From Pseudomonas lurida (lineage in GTDB: Bacteria > Pseudomonadota > Gammaproteobacteria > Pseudomonadales > Pseudomonadaceae): a stretch of DNA of 64,000 nt. The stretch is from positions 1 to 64,000 of the forward strand of contig NZ_JAAMRE010000020.1 in assembly GCF_013522705.1 (NCBI RefSeq), given 5' to 3'. A program made the translations under genes and the position numbers. Numbering within the stretch: position 1 is the first letter of the stretch; every line of letters starts with the position of its first letter. Shown here in pieces: positions 16,443 through 25,672 of this stretch. The notes below the pieces were generated by a model. It saw only the letters and a program-made list of their open reading frames with translations, had not been told where the DNA came from and searched no databases.

Positions 16443-18050
16443 ATGGATCACCGCAACCGCTTTCGCCTGGAGTCCCTGGGCATTTTTCTGTTCGCCCTGA
16501 TGCTGTTCACGCTGGGCATCTGGGACCAGCAGCCGCAGGGATTTGACGGGCGCTGGGCGCTGTTCCTGCAAGAAATGTATCGCCACGGCGCCAGTCTTTT
16601 TCCCACCACGTACGGCCAGCCCTACGCGGACTACCCCGGCACCGCGACGTTCTTCAGCTACCTGTTTGCCCGCCTGTTCGGTGCGCCCAATCATCTGGCC
16701 AACGTGCTGCCCACGGCGCTGGCTTCCGCCGGTGTGGTAGCGCTGATGTATCGCTTGCTGGCCCCTTCGAGTCGTCAGTGGGCGCTGCTCAGCGTGCTGT
16801 TGACACTGCTCACCACGCAATTGCTCGAAAAGTCCCGTTCGGTGTGTCTGGATCAGATGGTGGCGTTGCTCTGTGTAGGTAGTTTCTATCTGCTGCACAC
16901 GGGGGAGCGCTTGGGTTCTCGATGCAGGCAACTGGCGGTCTTCCCGCTATTCGTGCTGGGCTTTGCCATACGCGGGCCGCTGGGGTTGATCGAGGTGTGC
17001 GGTGTGGTGTGCGTGTATTGGGCGCTGGGCAAACCGGGTGAGCGGGTCAGGCAGGTACTGATCCACGGCATCATCGGACTGATTTTGCTGGCGGCGTGCT
17101 GGTGGCTGCTGATGAAGCTCGCGCGGTTCAGCGGGGGCGAGGGGTTTGCCGCCGAGGTATTCAGGATGCAAGTGGGCGGGCGCCTGGATGAAAGCGGCGA
17201 GCCGTTCTATTTCTACTTCCAACTGAGTTTGTACCGCTACTTTCCGGTAGTGCCCCTGGCGCTGGCAGCGTTGTTTGCGTTGCGTCATCGCTGGTCTGAG
17301 CGTTGGGTAAATGATGACATGCAGCTCGTGGTGCGACTGGGAGCCTGCGGTTTGATGATCCTGATCGGGTTGTCGGTGCCGCATTTCAAGCGGGCTTATT
17401 ACATCCTGCCCATGGTGCCGATGTTCGCCGCTGTCGCCGCCTATGGGCTGCTCCAGGCGCAAGGCTGGCTGACTGGCGTGCGCCGCTGCTACGAAGTGCT
17501 TGTCGCGGCTTTGCCGTCGTTGTGCGTGGTCGCGGTGTTTGTGTGTCGGCATGCATGGGAGAAACACGGTTACTGGCCTGACATCTCGTTGCCGCTGTTG
17601 ATTGGCTCGCTGCTGGTGCTGCAGGCGGCCGCGCTGATCGCCTGGCGTCGGCCGCTGCGCTTGGTGTGGCTCAGTTTGATAGCGCTGCTGGGGCAATGGC
17701 TGATGCTGGTAAGCGTGGTGGAGCCGGCCAAGGACCTGCAATTCGATACGCGGCAGTTTGTCGGCCAGGTCGAGGCCCTGCGTGCCACGCAGCCGGGGCC
17801 GTTGGTGTTTGTCAATCTGGCGCGGGACACCTGGGCGGTGCGCTACATGATGAACCTGGATCACGATGAACAGCCGCTGTTCGTCGGTCGTGATCAAGTG
17901 CAGCGCCTGGCAGCGTTACCGCGCCCGGTATGGGTGATCGTCGCGCGCAAGGAAACCGCGTTGTTGAAGCAGACGCCGTTGGAGCATCTGGCTCCGGCGT
18001 TCAATGGGCGATTGAATGACAATCCGCTGATGGTGTTTTTGCTGGAGTGA
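16443..18050 (+). CDS. ArnT/PMT-family membrane glycosyltransferase
   Basis: 535 residues, about twelve membrane segments. The first periplasmic loop has the family layout: DGRWALFLQEMYRHG (acidic residue for the lipid-linked sugar donor), then PYADYPGTATFFSYLF, where the Y-x-P pattern parallels ArnT's YWKPPL-type loop. The C-terminal ~110 residues are periplasmic. Such enzymes move a sugar from a polyprenyl-phosphate donor to lipid A or another envelope acceptor. It stands alone without arnBCAD genes, so the donor and acceptor are unknown. Confidence 0.75.
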   Translation: MDHRNRFRLESLGIFLFALMLFTLGIWDQQPQGFDGRWALFLQEMYRHGASLFPTTYGQPYADYPGTATFFSYLFARLFGAPNHLANVLPTALASAGVVALMYRLLAPSSRQWALLSVLLTLLTTQLLEKSRSVCLDQMVALLCVGSFYLLHTGERLGSRCRQLAVFPLFVLGFAIRGPLGLIEVCGVVCVYWALGKPGERVRQVLIHGIIGLILLAACWWLLMKLARFSGGEGFAAEVFRMQVGGRLDESGEPFYFYFQLSLYRYFPVVPLALAALFALRHRWSERWVNDDMQLVVRLGACGLMILIGLSVPHFKRAYYILPMVPMFAAVAAYGLLQAQGWLTGVRRCYEVLVAALPSLCVVAVFVCRHAWEKHGYWPDISLPLLIGSLLVLQAAALIAWRRPLRLVWLSLIALLGQWLMLVSVVEPAKDLQFDTRQFVGQVEALRATQPGPLVFVNLARDTWAVRYMMNLDHDEQPLFVGRDQVQRLAALPRPVWVIVARKETALLKQTPLEHLAPAFNGRLNDNPLMVFLLE

Positions 18051-18136
18051 GGTGAGTTTTTGTCTTGCGGGAAAGCCTCGAAGGAATGGGGCTAATGGAG
18101 CGGTTCATTGCTTCGAGAACAGGCCTGGGTGCAATA

Positions 18137-18161
18137 AAAAACCCGCACCAGGCGGGTTTCT
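18137..18161 (-). terminator. Intrinsic terminator of tRNA-Phe
   Basis: On the minus strand the stem AAACCCGCC / GCGGGTTT is followed by a T-run. It is 43 bases downstream of the tRNA 3' end. Confidence 0.8.
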
Positions 18162-18203
18162 TATGTGTTTCAGATGATATGTGCACCACCTGAAACTAAT
18201 GAG

Positions 18204-18279
18204 TGGTGCCCAGAGACGGAATCGAACCGCCGACACGGGGATTTTCAATCCCCTGCTCTACCGACTGAGCTATCTGGGC
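18204..18279 (-). tRNA. tRNA-Phe (anticodon GAA)
   Basis: 76 nucleotides including an encoded CCA. The acceptor stem is GCCCAGA / TCTGGGC with discriminator A. The D arm is TAGCTCAGTCGGTAGAGCA, the anticodon loop ATTGAAAAT and the T arm GTTCGATTC. It follows the bacterial tRNA-Phe closely over its whole length. Confidence 0.98.
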
Positions 18280-18289
18280 AACGGGGCGC

Positions 18290-18318
18290 ATTAAACGGGT
18301 TTTTCAGGGGGTCGTCAA
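18290..18318 (-). promoter_or_regulatory. Sigma-70 promoter of tRNA-Phe
   Basis: On the minus strand TTGACG (18318-18313) and TTTAAT (18295-18290) are separated by exactly 17 bases. A GC-rich discriminator (GCGCCCCG) follows, as expected for a stable-RNA promoter, ahead of the tRNA 5' end at 18279. Confidence 0.8.
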
Positions 18319-18382
18319 GCAAGTTTTCAAAAAATATTTAATTATTACCGTCGCTTACGTTCCGACCCCGGTTTTTGATCAG

Positions 18383-18655
18383 TTATTGAGCAGGTGGTAC
18401 GTAGCCGTCGGCCTTGGCGTAATCCTCGCCGGAAAAGAACTTGTCCATTTCGCCCTGCAGGTATTTGCGGTCTTCGGCGTTCATCATGTTCAGGCGTTTT
18501 TCGTTGATCAGCAGGGTCTGGTGTTTTTGCCAGTCGGCCCAGGCTTTGGCGGAGACGTTGTCGAAAATGTCCTGGCCCTTGGCGCCGGGAAACGGCGCGC
18601 GTTCCAGGGCAGGCAATTCTTCGTGGTACTTGCGGCACATGATGGTGCGGGTCAT
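18383..18655 (-). CDS. yggX: YggX, Fe(II) trafficking / oxidative damage protection protein
   Basis: 90 residues starting MTRTIMCRKYHEELPALE, with the conserved N-terminal cysteine at position 7, GAKGQDIFDNVSAKAWADW and NEKRLNMMNAEDRKYL: near full identity of layout to YggX. It protects iron-sulfur proteins from oxidative damage. It overlaps the stop of mutY by 4 bases (ATGA), so the two are translationally coupled, as MutY itself carries an iron-sulfur cluster. Confidence 0.95.
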   Translation of the reverse strand: MTRTIMCRKYHEELPALERAPFPGAKGQDIFDNVSAKAWADWQKHQTLLINEKRLNMMNAEDRKYLQGEMDKFFSGEDYAKADGYVPPAQ

Positions 18656-19719
18656 GACGACTCTCCTGCGTTCAATACATCGGCCGCGCGTTTGAGCAGT
18701 TTTTTCACCGGAGCGGCAAGGCCCAGGCGCGGCGGGGTGGCGAGGTTATACCAGAGCCAGTCGGCCTCGGCCACGTGATGGGCCGATTCCTGCACATGGA
18801 CCAGCAGCGGTTCGATGGCCAACTGGAAGTGGCTGAAGGTGTGGATCAGCCCCGGCAGTGCCTGTTGCCTGCCCAGCTTGAGCGCATGCTGGTGGGCGAG
18901 GTGTTCCAGGTCCTGCAGGTCGTCCAGTTCCGGCAGGCTCCACAGGCCGCCCCACAAACCGGTGGACGGGCGGCGGTAAAGCAGAATCGCGCCCTCGGCA
19001 TTGGCCAGCATCGGCATGAGCGTGCGCTTCTGCGGAATGCTCTTGCGTGGCTTGGGAATCGGGTAGCGCGTTTCCAGGCCTAGCCTATGGGCCTCGCAGC
19101 TCGTTTCCAGCGGGCACAACAGGCAACTGGGTCTGCTGCGGGTGCACAGGGTTGCGCCCATGTCCATCATCGCCTGGGTATAGGCGTTGACTCGGTCATG
19201 AGGTGTAAATCGCTCGGCGGTGGCCCACAGTTGCTTGGCTACCTTGGGCTCGCCTGGATAGCCTTCCTGCGCGGTAAATCGTGCCAGTACGCGCTTGACG
19301 TTACCGTCGAGGATCGGTGCGCGCAGGCCCATGCTCAGGCTGGCGATCGCGCCGGCGGTGGACAGGCCGATACCGGGCAGCTCGGTGAGTTTTTCCACAT
19401 CCCGCGGAAACTCGCCGCCGTACTCGGCGACCACAATCTTCGCGGTCTTTTGCAGGTTGCGTGCGCGGGTGTAGTAACCCAGGCCCGTCCACAGGTGCAG
19501 CACTTCGTCTTCCGGTGCGGCGGCCAGGGCTTGGACCGTCGGCAGCGAGGCCATGAACCGGTCGAAGTAGTTGAGCACGGTGCTCACCTGGGTCTGCTGC
19601 AACATGATCTCCGAAACCCACACCCGGTAGGGTGTGATGCCCTGTTGCCAGGGCAGGTCATGGCGACCGTGGCGGTCGTACCAATCCAGCACCGCCGTTG
19701 AAAACTGCTCGTTTCTCAT
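18652..19719 (-). CDS. mutY: Adenine DNA glycosylase MutY
   Basis: 355 residues. The HhH-GPD fold has LPGIGLSTAGAIASLSMG and the catalytic aspartate in ILDGNVKRVLAR. The 4Fe-4S cluster cysteines are in CTRSRPSCLLCPLETSC (spacing 6-2-5). The C-terminal ~130 residues form the NUDIX-like domain that recognises 8-oxoguanine. The enzyme removes A mispaired with oxidised G. Start ATG at 19719 overlaps the asmA stop by 4 bases, and upstream frame extension is shadow sequence. Confidence 0.96.
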   Translation of the reverse strand: MRNEQFSTAVLDWYDRHGRHDLPWQQGITPYRVWVSEIMLQQTQVSTVLNYFDRFMASLPTVQALAAAPEDEVLHLWTGLGYYTRARNLQKTAKIVVAEYGGEFPRDVEKLTELPGIGLSTAGAIASLSMGLRAPILDGNVKRVLARFTAQEGYPGEPKVAKQLWATAERFTPHDRVNAYTQAMMDMGATLCTRSRPSCLLCPLETSCEAHRLGLETRYPIPKPRKSIPQKRTLMPMLANAEGAILLYRRPSTGLWGGLWSLPELDDLQDLEHLAHQHALKLGRQQALPGLIHTFSHFQLAIEPLLVHVQESAHHVAEADWLWYNLATPPRLGLAAPVKKLLKRAADVLNAGESS

Positions 19720-21935
19720 CGTTTGAACAGGCCTTTGAGCGCGTCTTTGAGTTGCGGGTTGACCTTGTCGAGTTTCTCTTCGAGCTTCTCGTTGAGACGG
19801 TTGCCGGCGGCCTTGACGGCAACCTGGCCGAGGCCGTCCTTGTCCAGGCGGCAGGCTTTGGCGCCCAGCTCCAGCGGGCCGCGGCAACGCAACGGCACTT
19901 CGATACCCTGGAAGTTGGCACCCACTTCGCAGGCTGGGTCCGGCACTTCGCGCTGGTCGCCCTCGACAATGATGCCAACCCGGTAATCCATGCCCAGCAC
20001 GCGCAGGTCCACGTCACCGTTGCCGTTGACCGTCAGGCCGGGGATGCGCACTTTCAGGTCCGGGTTGTTGGCCACGCCGTTACGGAACGTCAGGTTGCCC
20101 CTCAGCTCCTGGAATGGCGTGTCCTTGCCGCGTTGCTCGCCGCTCAAGGTCTTGCGGTTGAGCAGGGCGATGCCGGTGCACAGTTGCTGTTCAAGGTTGG
20201 CGTTGAGCAGCACGCCGTTGTTGATTACGAAGCTGGCGGTGCCGTTAAGGCTGTCGATCAGGGCTTTCTGGCTGTTGCCACGGCCGCTGAGGTTGCTGTC
20301 CAGCGTCACCTGGCCTTTGACCGGCGGCGTCTGCCCCTGGGCCTGCAGGATGCGTTCGACGGGGACTTGTTTGATGCGGGTTTGCAGCGCGAGCACCGGG
20401 ATGTCCTGACGCACATCCAGATTGCCGTTTGCCTGGAAGGTGCCGTTGTAGAGCCCGCCGCTCAGGGTGTCGAGCTTGAGCTGGCCATCGACGCCGGATG
20501 CTTTGAGCACCGCGTTCTGGATCGGCAGTTTGCTCAAGGTCAATTGGCCGAACGCGAGGTCTGCATTCACGTCGAGCGTGCGCAGGCGCGTCAGCGGCAG
20601 CAGCTTGTCGGTGCTCCAGGCGCCTTTGGTCGGCGCCTCCGGCAGCGGCGTGGTGCCGCCGGCGGCCATCGCGCCGGCCTCGCTGTTCTGGACTTCGGCC
20701 TGGCGTGCGGCGCTGGCACCCTTGGCGGATTCGGACTTGGCGGGCAGGTAATTGTCGGCGTTGAACGTGTCGCCCTTGAGTTGAACGCGCAGCGACTGCC
20801 TGGCGAAGTCATCCACCGCCACGCGACCGGTGAAGGTGCTGCCGTCGAGTTTCAGGTTCAAATCTTCCAGGGCGAGGCTGGTCGGCGTGCCTTTGAGGCG
20901 GCTGACCAGTTCGACTTTGCTCAGGCTGCCCTCGGCCATCGGCGGCAGCGGGTTGCCCACGCTGTCGAGGAACTTGGCCAGGTCGAACTGAGCGATCGAC
21001 AAAGCGCCGTTGAGTTGCGGGGTCTTGTCCAGGTCGTTGATCTTCAGCTCGCCCAGGGCACGCAATTGGTTGGCCGAGAGCTTCAGGTTGGTCCATTCGG
21101 CGATGTTGGCCGCCTGGTCCACCAGCAACTGGCCTTGGGTGGAAAAGCTTACGGTCTTGCCTTGCAGCGGTTCGCCCGTGGCTTCGCCGCTGATGCGCAT
21201 GTCTTCGAACTGGTAGCGCTTGAGCGCACGCTGGATGCGCAGATTGCCGATCAGTTCGGTCTTGAGGCGCATCACCGGCTGGTTACTGCCGAAGAACGCA
21301 GTGAGCTTGACCGGAATGCTCGCGCCTTCATGAATGGCGCCGGCGCTCAACTGAATGCTTTCGGCGCTGAACTGCTTGCCGGTCTGTTCGTCGTTGTATT
21401 CGACGCGTGCGTTGTTGATGGTCAGGCTGTCGATGTCCAGGCGGATGGGCTGGGCCGGTTTCTCCGGTTTGACCTCGGCGGCTGGCTGCGCCGGTGTGGG
21501 CGCGCTGGCGGTCGCTTCGGAGGCGTCAGGGACGTTCTTGCCGATGTCTTCCCAGTTGCCGTGACCCTGCTTGTCGCGGTTCAGGCGCAGGTTCAGGCCT
21601 TCGACACGCACATCGCTCATTTGCACTTCACGGCGCAGCAGCGGCAGCACGCGTACCGACAGGCCGAGCATCTGCAGGTCGGCGAACGGTTGGGTCGGAT
21701 TGGTCAGGGTCGCCACGCTGGCTTCGTGCAGTTCCAGGCCCAGCCAGGGGAACAGGCTCCAGCCGATGTCGCCATTGAGCGTCAGCTCGATGTGGGCCTT
21801 GTCGCGGGCAATCTGGCGGATCTCATCTTTGTAGTCGTTGGGATCGAAGAGGTGGGTCAAGGCAAAGCCGAGAGCCACAATGATCAGCAACAGCCCGAGA
21901 AGTACCAGACCCAGGATTTTGCCGAACGCTTTCAT
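19716..21935 (-). CDS. asmA: AsmA-family inner-membrane protein
   Basis: 739 residues: an N-terminal TM anchor (MKAFGKILGLVLLGLLLIIVALG), then a long periplasmic chain of beta-repeats beginning FDPNDYKDEIRQIARDKAHIELTLNGDIGWS, and an AsmA_2-like C-terminal region. AsmA proteins are bridge-like and are implicated in phospholipid movement and outer-membrane homeostasis. A low-complexity linker rich in A, P, E and T (roughly residues 150-170) is visible. ATG at 21935 has aagga upstream; an ATG nine codons earlier is less likely. First gene of the asmA-mutY-yggX operon. Confidence 0.92.
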   Translation of the reverse strand: MKAFGKILGLVLLGLLLIIVALGFALTHLFDPNDYKDEIRQIARDKAHIELTLNGDIGWSLFPWLGLELHEASVATLTNPTQPFADLQMLGLSVRVLPLLRREVQMSDVRVEGLNLRLNRDKQGHGNWEDIGKNVPDASEATASAPTPAQPAAEVKPEKPAQPIRLDIDSLTINNARVEYNDEQTGKQFSAESIQLSAGAIHEGASIPVKLTAFFGSNQPVMRLKTELIGNLRIQRALKRYQFEDMRISGEATGEPLQGKTVSFSTQGQLLVDQAANIAEWTNLKLSANQLRALGELKINDLDKTPQLNGALSIAQFDLAKFLDSVGNPLPPMAEGSLSKVELVSRLKGTPTSLALEDLNLKLDGSTFTGRVAVDDFARQSLRVQLKGDTFNADNYLPAKSESAKGASAARQAEVQNSEAGAMAAGGTTPLPEAPTKGAWSTDKLLPLTRLRTLDVNADLAFGQLTLSKLPIQNAVLKASGVDGQLKLDTLSGGLYNGTFQANGNLDVRQDIPVLALQTRIKQVPVERILQAQGQTPPVKGQVTLDSNLSGRGNSQKALIDSLNGTASFVINNGVLLNANLEQQLCTGIALLNRKTLSGEQRGKDTPFQELRGNLTFRNGVANNPDLKVRIPGLTVNGNGDVDLRVLGMDYRVGIIVEGDQREVPDPACEVGANFQGIEVPLRCRGPLELGAKACRLDKDGLGQVAVKAAGNRLNEKLEEKLDKVNPQLKDALKGLFKR

Positions 21936-22259
21936 GGGCGAGTCCTTGTATGTCGATTTCAAAAATTAGCCGCAGAGTATAACGCCCGACGGCCTGCGTC
22001 AGTTCAACGATCGTTACATTGTATCCATGGGGGCGAGAACAGGTTTTTGGCGTCAAACAAACTGAAATTCCTTAAAAAGGTGATGGCATTTTGGTTTTTT
22101 TCGCGTTTGTAGATGCTAATCTCTGCGCGTTCGTCCGCCTTCTGCGACCTATCGTCGCGCCAAAATGGAGTTTCGCTCAATAAAACGGCCACGCTTTGCG
22201 TGCAAGGCCGGGGGGAAGCGCGCCTGACGGACGCATACCAATAACTGGGGGAAACACCA

Positions 22260-23921
22260 ATGAGCACTCGCACGGCGGCCGCTTCTACAGCCGCACAGCC
22301 AGCGTTCCTGTCCAAGGAACGCATCATCGCCAAGCCCGGGTTCAACCGCTGGCTGGTTCCACCGGCCGCCCTGGCCATCCACTTGTGCATCGGTATGGCC
22401 TATGGCTTCTCGGTGTTCTGGTTGCCGTTGTCCAAGGCGCTGGGTATCACCGCTCCGGTTGCCTGCGCGCCGGACATGAGCTTCATCGCACAAGTTTTCT
22501 CGTCCCAATGTGACTGGCCTATCTCGATGCTGGGCTGGATCTACACCCTGTTCTTCATCTTCCTGGGCTGCTCGGCGGCGATCTGGGGCGGCTGGCTGGA
22601 ACACGCCGGGCCGCGCAAGGCCGGCGTTGTATCGGCATTGTGCTGGTGCGGCGGCCTGCTGATCTCGGCGCTGGGGATCTATACCCACCAGATCTGGCTG
22701 ATGTGGATCGGCTCCGGCGTGATCGGCGGTATCGGCTTGGGCTTGGGGTACATCTCGCCCGTGTCGACCCTGATCAAGTGGTTCCCGGACAAGCGCGGCA
22801 TGGCCACCGGCATGGCGATCATGGGTTTCGGCGGCGGCGCGATGGTGGGTGCACCACTGGCCGCGGCCCTGATGGGCCATTTCGCCTCGCCGACCAGCGT
22901 CGGCGTGTGGCAGAGCTTTCTGGTGATGGCTGCGATCTACTTCGTGTTCATGATCGGTGGCGCGCTGTCCTATCGCGTTCCGCCGACCGGCTGGAAGCCT
23001 GAGGGCTGGACCGCACCGGCGAAAAAAGCCAGCAATGCGATGATCACCCACCGTCACGTACACGTGAACGTGGCGTGGAAAACCCCGCAATTCCGTCTGG
23101 TATGGCTGGTGCTGTGCCTGAACGTCTCGGCCGGTATCGGTATTCTGGGCATGGCGTCGCCGCTGTTGCAGGAAGTGTTCGGCGGCAAGCTGCTGGGCGT
23201 GGACGTACCGTTCGGCCAACTGGATGCCGGGCAACTGGCCTCGATCGCAGCGATTGCCGCAGGCTTCACCGGTCTGTTGAGTCTGTTCAACATCGGTGGC
23301 CGGTTCTTCTGGGCGTCGTTCTCCGACTACCTGGGGCGTAAAAATACCTACTTCGTGTTCTTCGCCCTGGGCTTTGCCCTGTACGCGTTGATCCCGAACC
23401 TGGGGCACCTGGGCAATGTGGCGCTGTTCGTGGCCGCGTTCTGCATCATCCTGTCGATGTACGGCGGTGGTTTTGCGACCGTGCCGGCGTACCTGGCCGA
23501 CCTGTTCGGTACCCAAATGGTCGGTGCGATCCACGGTCGACTGCTGACGGCCTGGGCGGCCGCGGGCGTATTGGGTCCGGTGCTGGTGAACTACTTGCGT
23601 GAATATCAACTGAGCCTCGGCGTTGAACGCGCTGCGGCCTATGACATCACCTTGTACATCCTCGCCGGCCTGCTGGTGCTGGGTTTCATCTGCAACCTGC
23701 TGGTGCGCCCGGTGGCCGACAAGTACTTCATGACCGACGCGGAACTGGCCGCCGAGCAGGCGCTGGGCCATGACAAGGGTGCCGATGCCAGCACCGTGCT
23801 GGAGTGGAAAGCATCCGCGGCCAGCAAGCCAATGGCGATCGCCGCCTGGCTGGTGGTGGGTATACCGTTGGCGTGGGGTGTGTGGGTAACCCTGCAGAAG
23901 ACGGCTGTCCTGTTCCACTAA
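22260..23921 (+). CDS. MFS carrier of the oxalate/formate antiporter (OFA) family
   Basis: 553 residues, twelve membrane segments. Features include HLCIGMAYGFSVFWLPLSKA, the inter-helix loop GPRKAGVVSALCW, IKWFPDKRGMATGMAIMGFGGGAMVGAPL and the second-half equivalent FNIGGRFFWASFSDYLGRKN. Long polar N- and C-terminal tails (about 25 and 60 residues) exceed the typical ~420-residue carrier. Substrate is probably a small organic acid, but no catabolic genes nearby define it. It stands alone; upstream I found no clear promoter motif. Confidence 0.8.
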   Translation: MSTRTAAASTAAQPAFLSKERIIAKPGFNRWLVPPAALAIHLCIGMAYGFSVFWLPLSKALGITAPVACAPDMSFIAQVFSSQCDWPISMLGWIYTLFFIFLGCSAAIWGGWLEHAGPRKAGVVSALCWCGGLLISALGIYTHQIWLMWIGSGVIGGIGLGLGYISPVSTLIKWFPDKRGMATGMAIMGFGGGAMVGAPLAAALMGHFASPTSVGVWQSFLVMAAIYFVFMIGGALSYRVPPTGWKPEGWTAPAKKASNAMITHRHVHVNVAWKTPQFRLVWLVLCLNVSAGIGILGMASPLLQEVFGGKLLGVDVPFGQLDAGQLASIAAIAAGFTGLLSLFNIGGRFFWASFSDYLGRKNTYFVFFALGFALYALIPNLGHLGNVALFVAAFCIILSMYGGGFATVPAYLADLFGTQMVGAIHGRLLTAWAAAGVLGPVLVNYLREYQLSLGVERAAAYDITLYILAGLLVLGFICNLLVRPVADKYFMTDAELAAEQALGHDKGADASTVLEWKASAASKPMAIAAWLVVGIPLAWGVWVTLQKTAVLFH

Positions 23922-24046
23922 GTTGATTGCAGGCGGGCGCACCATCCTGGAGCGCCCGCTTGTATGCACATGTCTATCCCCGACATTGCCCGCCTCAACT
24001 CGTCAGTCTTATCCCCTCCGATGTTTCTGTTTAGCGCCCGCGCCCC

Positions 24047-24052
24047 TATAAT
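24047..24052 (+). promoter_or_regulatory. Likely -10 element of the his promoter
   Basis: TATAAT is a perfect -10 hexamer 39 bases before hisB. A clear -35 is not visible; the best candidate near 24024 is poor. Confidence 0.5.
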
Positions 24053-24090
24053 GGCTGCCTTTTTCGCCCAACGATTTTGCGGAGCTGGTA

Positions 24091-24684
24091 ATGGTCGAAC
24101 GTATGGCGTCCGTCGAGCGCGACACTCTGGAAACCCAGATCAAAGCCTCGATCAACCTGGATGGCACCGGAAAGGCCCGATTTGATATCGGCGTCCCTTT
24201 TCTTGAGCACATGCTGGACCAGATCGCCCGTCACGGGTTGATCGACCTGGATATCGTCTGCAAGGGCGACCTGCATATCGATGACCACCACACCGTGGAA
24301 GACGTCGGCATCACGCTCGGGCAGGCGTTTGCCAAAGCCATCGGCGACAAAAAAGGCATCCGTCGCTACGGTCACGCCTATGTGCCGCTGGACGAAGCGC
24401 TGTCGCGCGTGGTGATCGACTTCTCCGGCCGCCCTGGCCTGCAGATGCACGTGCCATACACCCGCGCCACCGTGGGCGGCTTCGATGTCGACCTGTTCCA
24501 GGAATTCTTCCAGGGCTTCGTTAACCACGCCCTGGTCAGCCTGCACATCGACAACCTGCGCGGCACCAATACCCACCACCAGATCGAAACCGTGTTCAAG
24601 GCTTTCGGCCGCGCGCTGCGCATGGCCGTGGAGCTGGATGAGCGCATGGCCGGGCAAATGCCCTCGACCAAGGGCGTGCTGTAA
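24091..24684 (+). CDS. hisB: Imidazoleglycerol-phosphate dehydratase (monofunctional HisB)
   Basis: 197 residues. Manganese-binding histidine motifs are DDHHTVEDVG, FFQGFVNHAL and GTNTHHQIETVFKAFGRALR. It removes water from imidazole glycerol phosphate in histidine synthesis. The length is that of the monofunctional enzyme, without the histidinol-phosphatase domain of enteric HisB. The preceding gcggag is the ribosome binding site. The hisB stop overlaps the hisH start, indicating coupling. Confidence 0.97.
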   Translation: MVERMASVERDTLETQIKASINLDGTGKARFDIGVPFLEHMLDQIARHGLIDLDIVCKGDLHIDDHHTVEDVGITLGQAFAKAIGDKKGIRRYGHAYVPLDEALSRVVIDFSGRPGLQMHVPYTRATVGGFDVDLFQEFFQGFVNHALVSLHIDNLRGTNTHHQIETVFKAFGRALRMAVELDERMAGQMPSTKGVL

Positions 24685-25322
24685 TGCAGACGGTCGCGGT
24701 TATCGATTACGGCATGGGTAACCTGCACTCGGTGGCCAAGGCCCTCGAGCACGTAGGCGCCGGCAAGGTGCTGATCACCAGCGATGCCAAGGTGATTCGC
24801 GAAGCCGACCGTGTGGTGTTCCCAGGCGTTGGCGCGATTCGCGATTGCATGGCCGAGATCCGCCGCCTGGGCTTTGACAGCCTGGTGCGTGAAGTCAGCC
24901 AGGACCGCCCGTTCCTCGGCATCTGCGTGGGCATGCAAGCCTTGCTCGACAACAGTGAAGAGAACGAAGGCGTCGACTGCATCGGCCTGTTCCCAGGCCA
25001 GGTGAAGTTTTTCGGCAAAGACCTGCATGAAGACGGTGAACACCTGAAGGTCCCGCACATGGGCTGGAACGAAGTCCGCCAGACCGTGGATCACCCGCTG
25101 TGGCACGAAGTGCCGGACATGGCGCGTTTCTACTTCGTGCACAGCTACTACATCGCCGCCGCCAAGCCCGGCCAGGTGGTGGGTGGCGGGCACTACGGCG
25201 TCGACTTTGCCGCAGCGCTGGCCGACGGTTCGCGGTTTGCCGTGCAGTTCCACCCGGAGAAAAGCCATACCCATGGCCTGCAATTGCTGCAGAACTTCGC
25301 CGCGTGGGACGGGCGCTGGTAA
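24684..25322 (+). CDS. hisH: Imidazole glycerol phosphate synthase, glutaminase subunit HisH
   Basis: 212 residues, class I glutamine amidotransferase. The nucleophile cysteine is in FLGICVGMQALLD, and the His-Glu pair is in QFHPEKSHTHG. It supplies ammonia to HisF. In Pseudomonas hisF can be separated from hisH by hisA, as here. GTG of the next gene begins directly after the stop codon. Confidence 0.97.
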   Translation: MQTVAVIDYGMGNLHSVAKALEHVGAGKVLITSDAKVIREADRVVFPGVGAIRDCMAEIRRLGFDSLVREVSQDRPFLGICVGMQALLDNSEENEGVDCIGLFPGQVKFFGKDLHEDGEHLKVPHMGWNEVRQTVDHPLWHEVPDMARFYFVHSYYIAAAKPGQVVGGGHYGVDFAAALADGSRFAVQFHPEKSHTHGLQLLQNFAAWDGRW

Positions 25323-25583
25323 GTGGCCAGGAAGCCGAAACCGCCGATCCTGACCCTCACGCCCGAACAGGAGAGTGAGGCGACCGTCAAGATCAAGCGA
25401 TTCATGGAGGACCGCTTCGAGCTCAAACTGGGCTCGTTCGAGGTCGCCGAGATTCTTGAGCTGTTCACCACCGAAGTGGCTCCGCACTATTACAACAGGG
25501 CGATTTTCGATACGCAGACGCTCCTTAAAGAACGGTTCGAAAGCATAGAAAGCGACCTGTGGTCGCTTGAAAAGAGCAGCTGA
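25323..25583 (+). CDS. DUF2164 family protein
   Basis: 86 residues from a GTG start abutting the hisH stop (taagtg). It is rich in charged residues; LTPEQESEATVKIKRFMEDRF and VAEILELFTTEVAPHYYNRAIFDTQ match the DUF2164 pattern. No signal peptide, membrane segment or catalytic motif is visible. Its place inside the his cluster is conserved in pseudomonads as far as I recall. Function unknown. Confidence 0.85.
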   Translation: MARKPKPPILTLTPEQESEATVKIKRFMEDRFELKLGSFEVAEILELFTTEVAPHYYNRAIFDTQTLLKERFESIESDLWSLEKSS

Positions 25584-25656
25584 AAGCTTCAAGCCCAGGC
25601 TGCAAGAATTGATACGCGTGCTTGCTTGCAGCTTATAGCTTGCAGCTTGCAGCTCT
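25584..25656. repeat. Intergenic palindromic repeat (CTTGCAGCT family), copy 1
   Basis: The 73 bases between the DUF2164 gene and hisA carry AAGCTTCAAGCCCAGGCTGC and then iterated GCTTGCAGCTTATAGCTTGC units that can pair with each other. A related element lies on the other side of hisA. Confidence 0.7.
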
Positions 25657-25672
25657 TTGACGAAGGAAAAGC

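Noticed and set aside
18051..18189. Small minus-strand ORF after the glycosyltransferase gene
   Set aside because: It overlaps the tRNA terminator and has no coding signature.
19698..22112. 804-codon open frame opposite asmA
   Set aside because: It is an antisense shadow of high-GC coding DNA; asmA has domain homology, a signal anchor and overlap with mutY.
22190..22206. Sigma-54-like element before the OFA carrier gene
   Set aside because: CGGCCACGCTTTGCG has GG and GC one base too close together.
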